From: Chelatococcus asaccharovorans
GTDB lineage: Bacteria > Pseudomonadota > Alphaproteobacteria > Rhizobiales > Beijerinckiaceae
Length of the DNA stretch: 64,000 bases
Direction of reading: 5' to 3'
NCBI RefSeq assembly: GCF_003201475.1
Contig: NZ_QJJK01000015.1
Span: 85,967 to 149,966, forward strand
Position 1 is the first letter of the stretch. Every line of letters starts with the position of its first letter. This document shows, piece after piece, positions 44,228 to 52,691 of the stretch. The notes beneath the pieces were generated by a model. It searched no databases and was not told the origin of the DNA. It worked only from the letters and a program-made list of their open reading frames with translations. The position numbers and the translations under genes were made by a program.

Positions 44228-44320
44228 GTGAGTAAGCGAATGATCGCGGACCAAGGGCCTGCTGGCGTTCAGATCAGGGGCCTCCTGTGCTTCCTCCTGA
44301 ACGGGGGAGGCCAGAGATGA
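44228..44320 (+). CDS. 30-residue upstream ORF (candidate leader peptide)
   Basis: A GTG at 44228 lies 9 bases after a consensus AAGGAGG and opens a 31-codon frame beginning MSKRMIADQGPAG and ending LLCFLLNGGGQR. Its TGA overlaps the ATG of the next gene (ATGA at 44317-44320). This is the strongest ribosome binding site in the area, and the position suggests a translated leader that couples to the dehydrogenase-like gene. No homologous peptide is known to me. Confidence 0.5.
   Translation: MSKRMIADQGPAGVQIRGLLCFLLNGGGQR
44279..44312 (+). promoter_or_regulatory. Hairpin covering the ribosome binding site of the saccharopine-dehydrogenase-like gene
   Basis: GGCCTCC (44279-44285) pairs perfectly with GGAGGCC (44306-44312), which contains the GGGGAGG ribosome binding site of the gene starting at 44317. 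A second anti-ribosome-binding copy, CCTCCTG at 44293-44299, repeats the CCTCCTG at 44281. The hairpin lies entirely inside the upstream ORF, so a translating ribosome would open it. Confidence 0.5.
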
Positions 44321-45465
44321 CCATCCAACTGCCGGTCCAATCACTCGTGCGTTCGATGCCAGCCGAGGTCGCGGTCACGCCGTCGCGGCGCATCACCGTA
44401 TTGGGCGCCGGCCATATCGGGACAACCATTGCGACGATGCTCGCAGGCGCCGGCCATGCGGTGACGCTTGCCGACGCCAGCGGGGCGCAGCTGGCGCTGG
44501 TGCATGGCAAAAGCCTCAGGCGCACGCGCCTCGACGCCGCCGACAGGAGCGCCCTGCTGCGCCATCTGAACAATCAGGACATTGTCGTCAGCGCCTTGCC
44601 CTACAGCCTCAACAGGGGCATTGCCCAGGCGGCCGTGGAGACGGGCACGCATTATTTCGACCTCACGGAGGATGTGGCGACCACGGCCTTCATCCGCGCG
44701 CTCGCCGTGGATTCGCCCGTCGCCATGATGCCGCAATGCGGTCTGGCGCCCGGCTTCATCTGCGTGCTTGGTGCGGAGATGGCCCAGCGCTTCGAGCATC
44801 TGCACAGCTTGCGCATGCGCGTCGGCGCCTTGCCCCGCTATCCGACCAACGCCCTGCGCTACAACGTGACCTGGTCGATCGACGGTCTCATCAACGAATA
44901 TTGCAACCCCTGCGAGATCATTCACGCCGGGCAGGTCACGCGCGTGCCGGCGCTCGAAGGACTAGAGCAGGTATTGATCGACGGCGTCGCCTACGAGGCC
45001 TTCAACACCTCCGGCGGGCTCGGCACGCTGACCGAGACGCTGGCGGGCCAGGTCGACGACATGTCCTACAAGACGCTGCGCTATCCCGGTCATGCCGAGA
45101 TCATGAAGCTTCTGTTGCAGGGGCTGGCGCTGGCCGAGGACCGGCCGACGCTGCGCCGTATTCTCGAACGCGCCGCCCCGTTCACGCCCAATGACGTGGT
45201 GGTCATCTTCGTGACCGGTATCGGCGAACGCCGGGGCCGGATGGAAGAGGACAGCATCATCCTGCGCTATGAGAGCACGGCCGAGCTCGGCGCGATCCAG
45301 CTCACCACTGCCGCCGGTTGCGTCGCCATGATCGAGCTGTTCCTGACTGGCCGGCTGCCGGCACGCGGCTTCCTGAAGCAGGAGGATGCGCGGCTTGAGG
45401 ACTATCTTGGCACGGTGGCCGGGCAGTTGCTTCTGCAGAAGGCGCGCGGCTCGGAGACGCACTGA
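44317..45465 (+). CDS. Saccharopine dehydrogenase-family protein
   Basis: This 382-residue NAD(P)-binding protein has the Rossmann motif ITVLGAGHIGTTIATMLAGAGH (about 25-46) and the family stretch DIVVSALPYSLNRGIAQAAVETG and YFDLTEDV (about 88-122). The C-terminal domain with QCGLAPGFICVLGAEMA is that of Sacchrp_dh_C/LysDH-like enzymes. Such proteins oxidise lysine or saccharopine or form related amino-acid derivatives. It is convergent with an amino-acid permease, consistent with use of a basic amino acid. Translation appears controlled by an upstream ORF and a hairpin listed separately. Confidence 0.85.
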   Translation: MTIQLPVQSLVRSMPAEVAVTPSRRITVLGAGHIGTTIATMLAGAGHAVTLADASGAQLALVHGKSLRRTRLDAADRSALLRHLNNQDIVVSALPYSLNRGIAQAAVETGTHYFDLTEDVATTAFIRALAVDSPVAMMPQCGLAPGFICVLGAEMAQRFEHLHSLRMRVGALPRYPTNALRYNVTWSIDGLINEYCNPCEIIHAGQVTRVPALEGLEQVLIDGVAYEAFNTSGGLGTLTETLAGQVDDMSYKTLRYPGHAEIMKLLLQGLALAEDRPTLRRILERAAPFTPNDVVVIFVTGIGERRGRMEEDSIILRYESTAELGAIQLTTAAGCVAMIELFLTGRLPARGFLKQEDARLEDYLGTVAGQLLLQKARGSETH

Positions 45466-45493
45466 GCCGACGTCAGATTGATCGGAAAGCGCC

Positions 45494-46897
45494 TCACGAC
45501 GGGCTGTTCGCCGGGGCAATGGGGTCGGACATCGGCGGGACGGCCCTTGTTGCGTTATAGCCGAGCCACAAGGCCAAGGCCCAGAACGGCAGGACGTACA
45601 GGGCCACGCGCGTATCCTCGTCGAGGGCGAGGAATAGCGACACGAGGCCCAGAAAGGCGAGCACGGCCCAGTTCATATAGGGAGCGCCGGGCATGCGGAA
45701 GGCGACAGCCTGAACATGGCCATCCGCGACCGCCTGGCGCCACCGCAGGTGCGTCCACATGATCATGCCCCAGGTCCAGATGCCGCCGATGGTGCTGATG
45801 CTGGTGATCCAAATGAACACGCGGCCCGGCACGAGATAATTGAGCAAGACGCCGATCAGCATGATCGATGCGGAGAACGTGATGGCTGTTGCCGGTACAT
45901 GCTTGGCGCTCAACCGCCCGAATGCCGCCGGCGCCTGGCCGTTCTGGGCGAGTGCGTGCAGCATGCGACCCGTGGAAAACAGGCCGCTGTTGCAGGACGA
46001 GGCGGCCGAGCTGATGACGACGAGGTAGACGATCGTGGTGGCCGACGGAATGCCGCTTCTCGCGAAGACTTCGACGAAGGGGCTTTGATCCGGAGCGAAT
46101 TCTGTCCAGGGGATCAGGGTCATGATGACGGCCAGCGAGCCGATGTAGAAGAACAGGATCCGCCATATGACGCTATTGACCGCGCGGGGTAGCGTGCGCC
46201 GGGGATCCGCCGCTTCGCCCGAGGTGACACCGATGATTTCTATGCCTTGAAACGCGAACATAACCAGTTGCAGCGTGATCGCAAATCCCAACACGCCCTG
46301 CGGGAAAAAGCCTCCATCGCTCCAGAGATTGGCAAGCTGAGCCTGTTGCTTCAGCGGCCCGAAGCCAAAAACCAGGGCCGCGATCCCGATGGCGATCAAC
46401 GCCAGGATGGTCACGATCTTGATGATCGCAAACCAGAATTCGAACTCTCCGAATATCCGAACGGTGAGACGGTTGGCAGCATAGAGAAGGCCCAGCGTGA
46501 TGAGCGCGGGAAGCCATTGTGGCACGTCCGGATACCAGTAACGCACGAACAGCGCGATGGCGGTGATCTCTGCCATACCCATCGTCACCCACACGAAGCA
46601 ATAGGACCAGCCCGTGACATAGCCGGCCCAGCGACCAACGAATTCGTTGGCGTGGCTTGCGAAGGCGCCGGAGACGGGCCGGTGCATGATGAGTTCGCCG
46701 AGCGCACGCATGATGAAATAGATGGCGCAACCCGCGAGGGCATAGGCGGCGAGGAGGCCAGGGCCGTTCTTGGCGATGGCGCGCCCGGAGCCGAGAAAAA
46801 GACCCACTCCGATCACCCCGCCGAGGGAGATCAGTTTGATATGCCGCGGCTTGAGGCCACGTGTATAGGCCGGCTCGCCGTTCTGCGCTGCGCGCAT
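45494..46897 (-). CDS. Amino-acid permease (APC superfamily, AnsP/GabP type)
   Basis: The 467-residue transporter has 12 predicted membrane helices and the N-terminal AAT-family signature LKPRHIKLISLGGVIGVGLF with GSGRAIAKNGPGLLAAYALAG. ALGELIMHRPVSGAFASHANEF and TGWSYCFVWVTMGMAEITAI are typical of the aromatic/basic amino-acid permease group (ProY, GabP, AnsP). It is convergent with the saccharopine-dehydrogenase-like gene 28 bases away, so the two may serve the same amino acid. The substrate is not fixed by sequence. Confidence 0.93.
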   Translation of the reverse strand: MRAAQNGEPAYTRGLKPRHIKLISLGGVIGVGLFLGSGRAIAKNGPGLLAAYALAGCAIYFIMRALGELIMHRPVSGAFASHANEFVGRWAGYVTGWSYCFVWVTMGMAEITAIALFVRYWYPDVPQWLPALITLGLLYAANRLTVRIFGEFEFWFAIIKIVTILALIAIGIAALVFGFGPLKQQAQLANLWSDGGFFPQGVLGFAITLQLVMFAFQGIEIIGVTSGEAADPRRTLPRAVNSVIWRILFFYIGSLAVIMTLIPWTEFAPDQSPFVEVFARSGIPSATTIVYLVVISSAASSCNSGLFSTGRMLHALAQNGQAPAAFGRLSAKHVPATAITFSASIMLIGVLLNYLVPGRVFIWITSISTIGGIWTWGMIMWTHLRWRQAVADGHVQAVAFRMPGAPYMNWAVLAFLGLVSLFLALDEDTRVALYVLPFWALALWLGYNATRAVPPMSDPIAPANSPS

Positions 46898-47190
46898 CGA
46901 TCGTCTCCCGCAAAGGATAGGGCGCGAGATCTCTCGATAGGTGAAACCGCTTGGGGCCGACAGGTAAACGGGGGTGTCGCTTATGTAGATCGTATGGCGA
47001 ACGGTGCCGGAGCATCCTGCGCACGGGCGAGAATGGTCTTGCGTGGCTCAGCTGCTCAATATTTTTAAACTTCGAGCGTTGTCTCTCCAATTTTTACATC
47101 GAATTTGCATGGATGAATGCGAGAAAGCATTAGCTGGTAAGGTATGTCTTTAAAAGAAAGGCCATTTTGTCTGAATGGCTGGCATATATC
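46898..47190. promoter_or_regulatory. Promoter-side spacer of the permease gene
   Basis: No supported gene between the permease start and the hairpin after tctC. The A+T-rich part (about 47060-47190) may hold the permease promoter. Confidence 0.35.
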
Positions 47191-47221
47191 AGGGGTGGCG
47201 AGATGCGGTCCCGCCACCCCT
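47191..47221 (-). terminator. Terminator-like hairpin after tctC
   Basis: AGGGGTGGCG (47191-47200) and CGCCACCCCT (47212-47221) form a perfect 10-bp stem with an 11-base loop, 18 bases past the tctC stop codon on the minus strand. No T-run follows on that strand, so termination may be weak or the stem may protect the mRNA end. Confidence 0.55.
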
Positions 47222-47238
47222 GGTCTCTATCAGTCGTC

Positions 47239-48237
47239 TTACTTGCTGTTGGCGCCCTTCAGCACCGGCGTCCACCGCGCCACCTCGCTCACCACGAGAT
47301 CGTTGAGCGCCTGCGGCGACCGGCCGGGCTTGTCGGCAATCACGCCGCCAAGGTCGAGCAGGCGCTTGCGCGTGCTTTCGTCGTCGAGCGCCACGACGAG
47401 CGCATTGTTCAGCTTCGCGATGATGTCCTGGGGCGTCCCCTTCGGTGCGAAGATCGCGTTCCAGGCGCTGACCTGATAGTCTGGCAGGCCGGCTTCCTTC
47501 GTGGTCGGGACGTTGGGCAGCGAGGGCGAGCGCTCAGGGGTGGCCACCGCATAGGCCTTGATCGTGCCGGCCTGGATCTGCGGCACCAGATTGACGATCT
47601 GGTCGCACATGAAATCGACCTGGCCGGAGACGAGATCGTTCAGGGCCGGGCCCGTGCCACCATAGGGCACCAGCGTCGGCTTGATGCCGAGCTGCGCGTC
47701 GAGCAGGGTGCAGGTGCTGTGCGACACCGAGCCCACGCCCGCATGGGCCTGGTTGACCTTGTCGGCATTGGCTTTCACGTAGGCCACGAATTCCTTGAGA
47801 TCCTTGGCCGGAAAATCCTTCTTCGCGACGATGAGGATCGGCGTTCCGGCCGCGAGACCGACGGGCGCGAAATCCTTCGCCGGATCGTATTTCAGGTTGG
47901 GATAGAGGGCGGGTGCCGCGCCGTGGGTGCCCATATGGCCCATTACCAGGGTATAGCCGTCGGGAGCGGCCTGGGCAGCGCGGGTGCTGCCGGTCGTACC
48001 GCCGGCGCCGGCCACGTTCTCCACGATGATCTGCTGGCCGAGCGTCTTCGACATGTTCTCGGCGACAATCCGCGCGATCACGTCCGTCGGTCCGCCGGCC
48101 GCGAAGGGGACGATCATGGTGATCGGCCGCTCCGGATAGGCGGCCGCGGCGCCACCCAGCGACAAGCCGAGGCCTGCGCCAACAGCCATGGCAGCGGCAA
48201 GGCCTGCCATGAGGCGTCTTGAAAGGGTCTTGTGCAT
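47239..48237 (-). CDS. tctC: Tripartite tricarboxylate transporter substrate-binding protein (TctC/Bug)
   Basis: This 332-residue periplasmic protein has a Sec signal peptide (to about residue 33, ending GGAAAA) and the Bug-family motifs PERPITMIVPFAAGGPTDVI (about 35-54), AAPDGYTLVMGHMGTH and LNDLVSGQVDFMCDQ. It binds a carboxylate substrate and delivers it to the TctAB membrane pair encoded upstream on the same strand. It is the last gene of the tctBAC operon (50305 to 47239). The bound acid cannot be predicted; the family takes tricarboxylates, aromatic acids and others. Confidence 0.93.
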   Translation of the reverse strand: MHKTLSRRLMAGLAAAMAVGAGLGLSLGGAAAAYPERPITMIVPFAAGGPTDVIARIVAENMSKTLGQQIIVENVAGAGGTTGSTRAAQAAPDGYTLVMGHMGTHGAAPALYPNLKYDPAKDFAPVGLAAGTPILIVAKKDFPAKDLKEFVAYVKANADKVNQAHAGVGSVSHSTCTLLDAQLGIKPTLVPYGGTGPALNDLVSGQVDFMCDQIVNLVPQIQAGTIKAYAVATPERSPSLPNVPTTKEAGLPDYQVSAWNAIFAPKGTPQDIIAKLNNALVVALDDESTRKRLLDLGGVIADKPGRSPQALNDLVVSEVARWTPVLKGANSK

Positions 48238-48291
48238 CGATTGAACCTCCCTAGGTCATGCAATTCATTTGAAAAACTGGATATCCGCGAA

Positions 48292-49791
48292 CTATTCCAC
48301 GAAGACCTCGTCGCGGCTTCTGCGGATCGACGGCAGCACGGCGACGATGAGCAGTGTCGCGGCAATCAAGAGAAGGCCTGCGCTCACCGGCCGCTCAATG
48401 AACGTCATGAGGTCGCCGCGGGAAATGATGAGCGCGCGCCGCAGGTTTTCCTCCATCAGCTTGCCGAGGACATAACCAAGCAGAAGCGGTGCGGGTTCGA
48501 AGCCGAGCTTGATAATGCCATAGCCGATGATCGCGAAGACGGCGGTGAACACCACGTCGGCCGGCGAATTGTTGATGGAATAGACGCCGATGCTCGAGAA
48601 AATCAGAATGGCCGGGAACATCAGCCGGTAGGGCACCTTGAGCAGCTTCACCCACAGGCCGATCAGGGGCAGGTTGATGATGAGCAGCATCAGGTTGCCC
48701 ATCCACATCGAGGCGATCATGCCCCAGAACATGTTGGGGTTGCGCGTCATCACCTGCGGGCCCGGCACGATGCCGTGAATGGTCATGGCGCCGACCATCA
48801 GCGCCATCACCGCATTCGGGGGAATGCCGAGGGTCAGCAGCGGGATGAAGGATGTCTGCGCGCCGGCATTGTTCGCCGATTCAGGTCCTGCCACGCCTTC
48901 GATCGCCCCATGGCCGAAGCGGCGCGGGTCTTTGGCGATCTTCTTTTCGAGCGAGTAGGAGGCGAATGGCCCGAGCACGGCGCCGTTGCCGGGGAGAATC
49001 CCGAGGACGCCGCCGATGAAGGTGCCACGCAGAATGGAGGGGCTCGATTGTCTGAGCTCTGCCAGGGATGGCAGGAGCCGGCCGATCGCCTTGCGGACGA
49101 CGTCCCGGTGCTCGGTTACCTCCAGATTACGCAGGACCTCCGCGAAGCCGAAGATACCCATGGCGAGGATGGCAAAGTCGATGCCGTCCGCGAGCGGCGC
49201 GTAGCCGAAGGTCATGCGCTCCTCGCCGGTTTCGAGATCCGTGCCGACGGTGGAGAGCAGCAGGCCGGCGAGAATCATGGCGATGGCCTTGAGCACCGAT
49301 CCGCGCGCCAGCACCACCGCGAAGACGAGGCCCATGACCATGAGCGAGAAATATTCCGCCGGGCCGAACAGAAGCGCGAGCTTCGTCAGCGGCAGGGCGA
49401 CGGCCGCGATGACCAGCGTCGCCACCGTGCCCGCGAAAAAGGAACCGATGGCGGCGATGCCGAGCGCCGTACCGGCCCGGCCCTGCTTCGCCATTTCATG
49501 GCCGTCGAGCGTGGTGACGACGGCGGTCGCCTCGCCCGGGATATTGACGAGAATGGCGGTCGTCGAGCCGCCGTATTGCGCGCCGTAGTAGATGCCCGCC
49601 AGCATGATCAGGGCGCCGACGGGATCGATGCCGAAGGTGATCGGCAAAAGCATCGTGATGGTCGCGATGGGACCGACACCCGGCAGCACGCCGACCAGCG
49701 TGCCGATGAGGCAGCCGATGAGGCACAGCCCGATGTTCTGCAGGGTGAGCGCAGTGGAGAAACCGAGCGCGAGATGGCTGATGATGTCCAT
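48292..49791 (-). CDS. tctA: Tripartite tricarboxylate transporter permease, large subunit (TctA)
   Basis: The 499-residue membrane protein has about 12 helices and the TctA hallmark motifs GTLVGVLPGVGPIATITMLL (about 30-49), YYGAQYGGSTTAILVNIPGE, FGHGAIEGVAGPESANNAGA and TLGIPPNAVMALMVGAM. The two glycine/proline-rich loops GVLPGVGP and GILPGNGAV line the transport site. It lies 10 bases downstream of tctB. A large opposite-strand reading frame in the same place is only a shadow. Confidence 0.95.
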   Translation of the reverse strand: MDIISHLALGFSTALTLQNIGLCLIGCLIGTLVGVLPGVGPIATITMLLPITFGIDPVGALIMLAGIYYGAQYGGSTTAILVNIPGEATAVVTTLDGHEMAKQGRAGTALGIAAIGSFFAGTVATLVIAAVALPLTKLALLFGPAEYFSLMVMGLVFAVVLARGSVLKAIAMILAGLLLSTVGTDLETGEERMTFGYAPLADGIDFAILAMGIFGFAEVLRNLEVTEHRDVVRKAIGRLLPSLAELRQSSPSILRGTFIGGVLGILPGNGAVLGPFASYSLEKKIAKDPRRFGHGAIEGVAGPESANNAGAQTSFIPLLTLGIPPNAVMALMVGAMTIHGIVPGPQVMTRNPNMFWGMIASMWMGNLMLLIINLPLIGLWVKLLKVPYRLMFPAILIFSSIGVYSINNSPADVVFTAVFAIIGYGIIKLGFEPAPLLLGYVLGKLMEENLRRALIISRGDLMTFIERPVSAGLLLIAATLLIVAVLPSIRRSRDEVFVE

Positions 49792-49801
49792 GGTCGGCGC
49801 C

Positions 49802-50305
49802 TCAGTAATAAACGACGCCGGGAATGATGAAGACGGGGATCGGCAGGTTGAGCCCGTATTTGAACAAGCCGACCGAAAAAGCCGTCATCGCGATCGCGAA
49901 GATGATCAGTTCCTTGATGCGCGTCTCGGGCGAGGCAAAGCCGGAGATGATGGCAAGCAGGGGACCGGCAACCGCCAGGCCGACCGTCCTGACGGTTGCG
50001 GCAAAGGCGATGAGGCCGAGGCAGACGAAGAATGGCCCGCGCATGTGCCAGCGCTCGAGGGGGGCCCCGTCCTTCACGAAGGAAATGGCGATGAGGATGA
50101 AGCCGCATAGCGCCAGCAGGGTCGCGATGGTACGCGGCAGCATGCCGGGACCCATGGCCCGGAGCGATCCTTGCGTAAGGTCGCTGGACGCCCAGAATGC
50201 AAGGATTGAGACGCCGATAAGGCTCAAGCCGGCTGCGAAGTTTTGAGGACCACGGATATGGTGACGCACTGTCGTCGCTGCGGAACGCTCCTCCTGCTGA
50301 GCCAT
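49802..50305 (-). CDS. tctB: Tripartite tricarboxylate transporter small subunit (TctB)
   Basis: The 167-residue protein has four membrane helices (e.g. FAAGLSLIGVSILAFWASS, RTIATLLALCGFILIAISFV) and the TctB motif GSLRAMGPGMLPRTIA (about 46-61). It pairs with TctA in the inner membrane. It is the first gene of the operon; the promoter must lie in the spacer to its right (50306-50650). Confidence 0.92.
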   Translation of the reverse strand: MAQQEERSAATTVRHHIRGPQNFAAGLSLIGVSILAFWASSDLTQGSLRAMGPGMLPRTIATLLALCGFILIAISFVKDGAPLERWHMRGPFFVCLGLIAFAATVRTVGLAVAGPLLAIISGFASPETRIKELIIFAIAMTAFSVGLFKYGLNLPIPVFIIPGVVYY

Positions 50306-50654
50306 TCTCCCCCCTGGGTCAGGTTGTTTTCCTGCCGCGTTTCAGGCACGCGGTCGTTTCTTATGTATTATCGGCCTATTGCCGGACGGGTTCAACCATA
50401 ACGATCAAGATCACAAAACCTTATGTACCTATCCCTATCTATACAGATTTGCACATTATGCACTTCGACCTTTGGCGAATGTCGCGGGAGCCGCGCCTGT
50501 CGCGCTGCTGCCATCGAATCGCCTCGCACGACCGGTCGTCGGCAGGTTCGGAGCAGGCGCAATCTTTGGAGAGGGGCGGCGAATGGCAGGGATAGCGCGT
50601 CGATGAGGACGCTATCGCAGTCAGCATTCTCAGCGGTCACGACCGGGCTTGTCA

Positions 50655-50680
50655 CTGAAGTCGGGCAAGCCAGACTTCAG
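50655..50680. terminator. Hairpin CTGAAGTC...GACTTCAG
   Basis: A perfect 8-bp stem with a 10-base loop, 9 bases left of a second, stronger hairpin. No T-run follows on either strand. Confidence 0.4.
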
Positions 50681-50688
50681 CTTATCAA

Positions 50689-50720
50689 ATAGGGAACTCG
50701 GCTGTTGCCGAGTTCCCTAT
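50689..50720. terminator. Strong 13-bp hairpin ATAGGGAACTCGG...CCGAGTTCCCTAT
   Basis: A perfect 13-bp stem with a 6-base loop lies about 90 bases past the end of the pepsin-like gene (leftward transcription) and could stop its mRNA before the tct promoter. There is no T-run, so a factor-independent mechanism is uncertain. Confidence 0.5.
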
Positions 50721-50752
50721 CAAGAGCCGAGATCGGGAAAACCGATGTCGAG

Positions 50753-50802
50753 GACAAGCCTGGTGATGACGACGGTATCTCTTGGGCTATGCTTGAATGT
50801 CG
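50753..50802. repeat. Half-copy of a MITE-like dispersed repeat
   Basis: This 50-base stretch (GACAAGCCTGGTGATGACGA ... GAATGTCG) is about 84% identical to the reverse complement of 63488-63537. It keeps the GAATGTCG terminal motif but lacks the other half of the element. Confidence 0.6.
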
Positions 50803-50809
50803 ATCGGGC

Positions 50810-51901
50810 TTAGCGCCCCAGCCGGCGGAAGCCCGCATAGCCTTCATCGGCATCATAGAGATAGTCGAAACCATTGAGGATGTGGACGCTGGTGTTGACG
50901 AAAGGCGGGCGATCCTTCCTGCCGACCAGAATGATGCGTGACGGCGCAAGCGGGTCGCTCCCCATCCCGGCCGTGAACAGATAGCCCGGCGCATCGTTGG
51001 AAGGCCGCGCGCTGAATGTCACCGAAACCTTCGTGCCGGGCACGAGCGTGCGGCCATGGTCGCCTTGGGTCACGAAGCCGGCTTCCCGGTCCGGTGGCAC
51101 CGTCAGGTACATATCGGAAACGCCGGTGTCGATCAGGGCCGTGCCGCAGGCAGGCTCGCCGCCACCCACGGACATGCACCCGGGTATGGCCGCCCAGTCG
51201 CTGCCGTCATCCGCCCTGGCGAGCTTCACGAAGCGGAACTCGCCGCCTGTATTGGCGCGCGTGAGGCCCACATGGACACCCTCGCGCGTCACCACATAAC
51301 CGCGCCTGAGACGGCCGGGCTTATTCATCTCGCCCATGTCGGGCAGGCTGAGGAAAGGGTTCTTGTCCGGCGTGCTCTGGCTCTGCCGGTCGCCTTCCCG
51401 CGCAAAGCCGATTCCGAGCATGACGACGTGGCGGGGATCATCGGTGGCCTGGCAATCGCGGGCGTTTTCAAAGCAGTCGATCTGGCGCACGGCAAGCACT
51501 GGCATGGGCCGGGTTGTAATGGACGTGCCGCCAGCACCGCTGATCGTCAACGGCGTCACGACCCAGTCCCCGCGCATGATGCGGCCTGAACTCGTATAGG
51601 TCAGCTGTCCGGGCGCGACGACGGGCAGGCGGTCCACATTGGGAATGAGGCTCGCTGAAACGACGACGCCCGTCGACCCCGTATCCATCACGGCGCGATA
51701 GTCCTGCCCGCCGAAGGACAGATGCAGCGTCGGCGGGCGGCGCATGGGCTCGTCCGCCCCCGGCGCATCGAGAAACCGCAGGAACGGTGCGCGGCCCTCA
51801 TCGGTGTAGCGCGGCTCGGCCATCGCCGTCGTCGCCAGCGCCGTCGTCCCCAGCGCAAGGGCGCCGATCATCGCGCCAAGACCCATTCGTGCCAGGCGCA
51901 T
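50810..51901 (-). CDS. Exported pepsin-like/retropepsin-like protein
   Basis: The 363-residue protein has a Sec signal peptide (ending TTAMA, residue about 28) and two aspartyl-protease-like motifs: YRAVMDTGSTGVVVSA (DTGS about 71-74) and GTALIDTGVSDMYLTVP (DTG about 248-250). The double DTG layout is that of a bilobal pepsin-type fold, rare but present in proteobacteria. Two Cys pairs (CFENARDC and CMSVGGGEPAC) may form disulfides. Its ATG overlaps the stop of the AIM24 gene (TGATG), so they are translationally coupled. A periplasmic protease or a related binding protein is inferred. Confidence 0.75.
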   Translation of the reverse strand: MRLARMGLGAMIGALALGTTALATTAMAEPRYTDEGRAPFLRFLDAPGADEPMRRPPTLHLSFGGQDYRAVMDTGSTGVVVSASLIPNVDRLPVVAPGQLTYTSSGRIMRGDWVVTPLTISGAGGTSITTRPMPVLAVRQIDCFENARDCQATDDPRHVVMLGIGFAREGDRQSQSTPDKNPFLSLPDMGEMNKPGRLRRGYVVTREGVHVGLTRANTGGEFRFVKLARADDGSDWAAIPGCMSVGGGEPACGTALIDTGVSDMYLTVPPDREAGFVTQGDHGRTLVPGTKVSVTFSARPSNDAPGYLFTAGMGSDPLAPSRIILVGRKDRPPFVNTSVHILNGFDYLYDADEGYAGFRRLGR

Positions 51902-52608
51902 CAGCGTTCGGCCTTGGGCAGGTAGTGGGCCAGCGCATGCGCCAGTTTCGGCGCGGTCAGGGTTTGCAGCCAGACCTTGCCCGGCCCGGTGAGCTGGGCG
52001 AGAAACAGGCCGTCGCCGCCGAACAGGACGTTCTTGACGCCACGGATGGTCGTGAGCTGGAAATTGACGGTATCCTCGAACATGCCGACATGGCCGGGAT
52101 GAACCTGCAGACCTTCGCCCGCCTTCAGGTCGTAGATGACCGTCTCGCCGCCCAGCTCCACCCAGGCCGTGCAGGTGCCGGAGAGCTTCTGCAAGGTGAA
52201 GCCGTCGCCTCCGAAGATTCCCGCTCCGAGCGACTGCTGGAAGCCGATGCCGAGTTCGACGCCGGCTGTCGCGCAAAGGAAGCCGTGGTGGTGGATGAAA
52301 TAGGAGCGGCCACCGCCCACCTGTACCTCGTGGAGGCTGCCGGGGATCTGCGCGGTGAAGGCGACAAGGCCTGATCCTCCCTCCGCCGTGAACTCTGTCA
52401 TGAACAGGCCGCCACCCGTCAAAGCTCGCCCCATGGACCCCCAGAAGCCGCTGGAGCCGGCCGTTGCTGTGGTCGTCGTGAGCTTGACCGGGCCCGCGAG
52501 CCAGGACAGTTGGTCGGGGCCGGCGATAATTGTCTCGCCGGGCTCGAGATTGACTTGCAGAACGGGAAGCGTGGTGCCTGTGATTGTTGTCTGCATGGCT
52601 GGGTCCAT
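51901..52608 (-). CDS. AIM24-family protein
   Basis: This 235-residue protein has the AIM24/TIGR00266 double-psi beta-barrel pattern: [20 protein letters not shown] (about 20-39), [20 protein letters not shown] and [20 protein letters not shown] with [24 protein letters not shown]-like repeats near the C terminus. Starts at 52608 or 52596 (four residues shorter) are both possible; neither has a good ribosome binding site. The function of bacterial AIM24 proteins is unclear. It is coupled to the pepsin-like gene, a pairing that hints at an envelope role. Confidence 0.85.
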   Translation of the reverse strand: [235 protein letters not shown]

Positions 52609-52691
52609 CGTCTGGAGATGATGGCACGTTACACAAACCAGCCCTGCGATAAACAGAAATACAACTATATCCCTAATCGCATGCGCCGAGC

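Larger units (their letters stand above)
50306..50809. other. 504-base spacer upstream of tctB
   Basis: No supported gene. The first part (50306-50460) is A+T-richer and probably holds the tctB promoter. The right half holds two strong hairpins and a half-copy of the MITE-like repeat found at 63488, both listed separately. Confidence 0.5.

Noticed and set aside
48232..49827. Long plus-strand reading frame over tctA
   Set aside because: It is rich in His, Asp and Arg without any motif and lies opposite an obvious TctA; high-GC codon bias keeps the opposite strand open.
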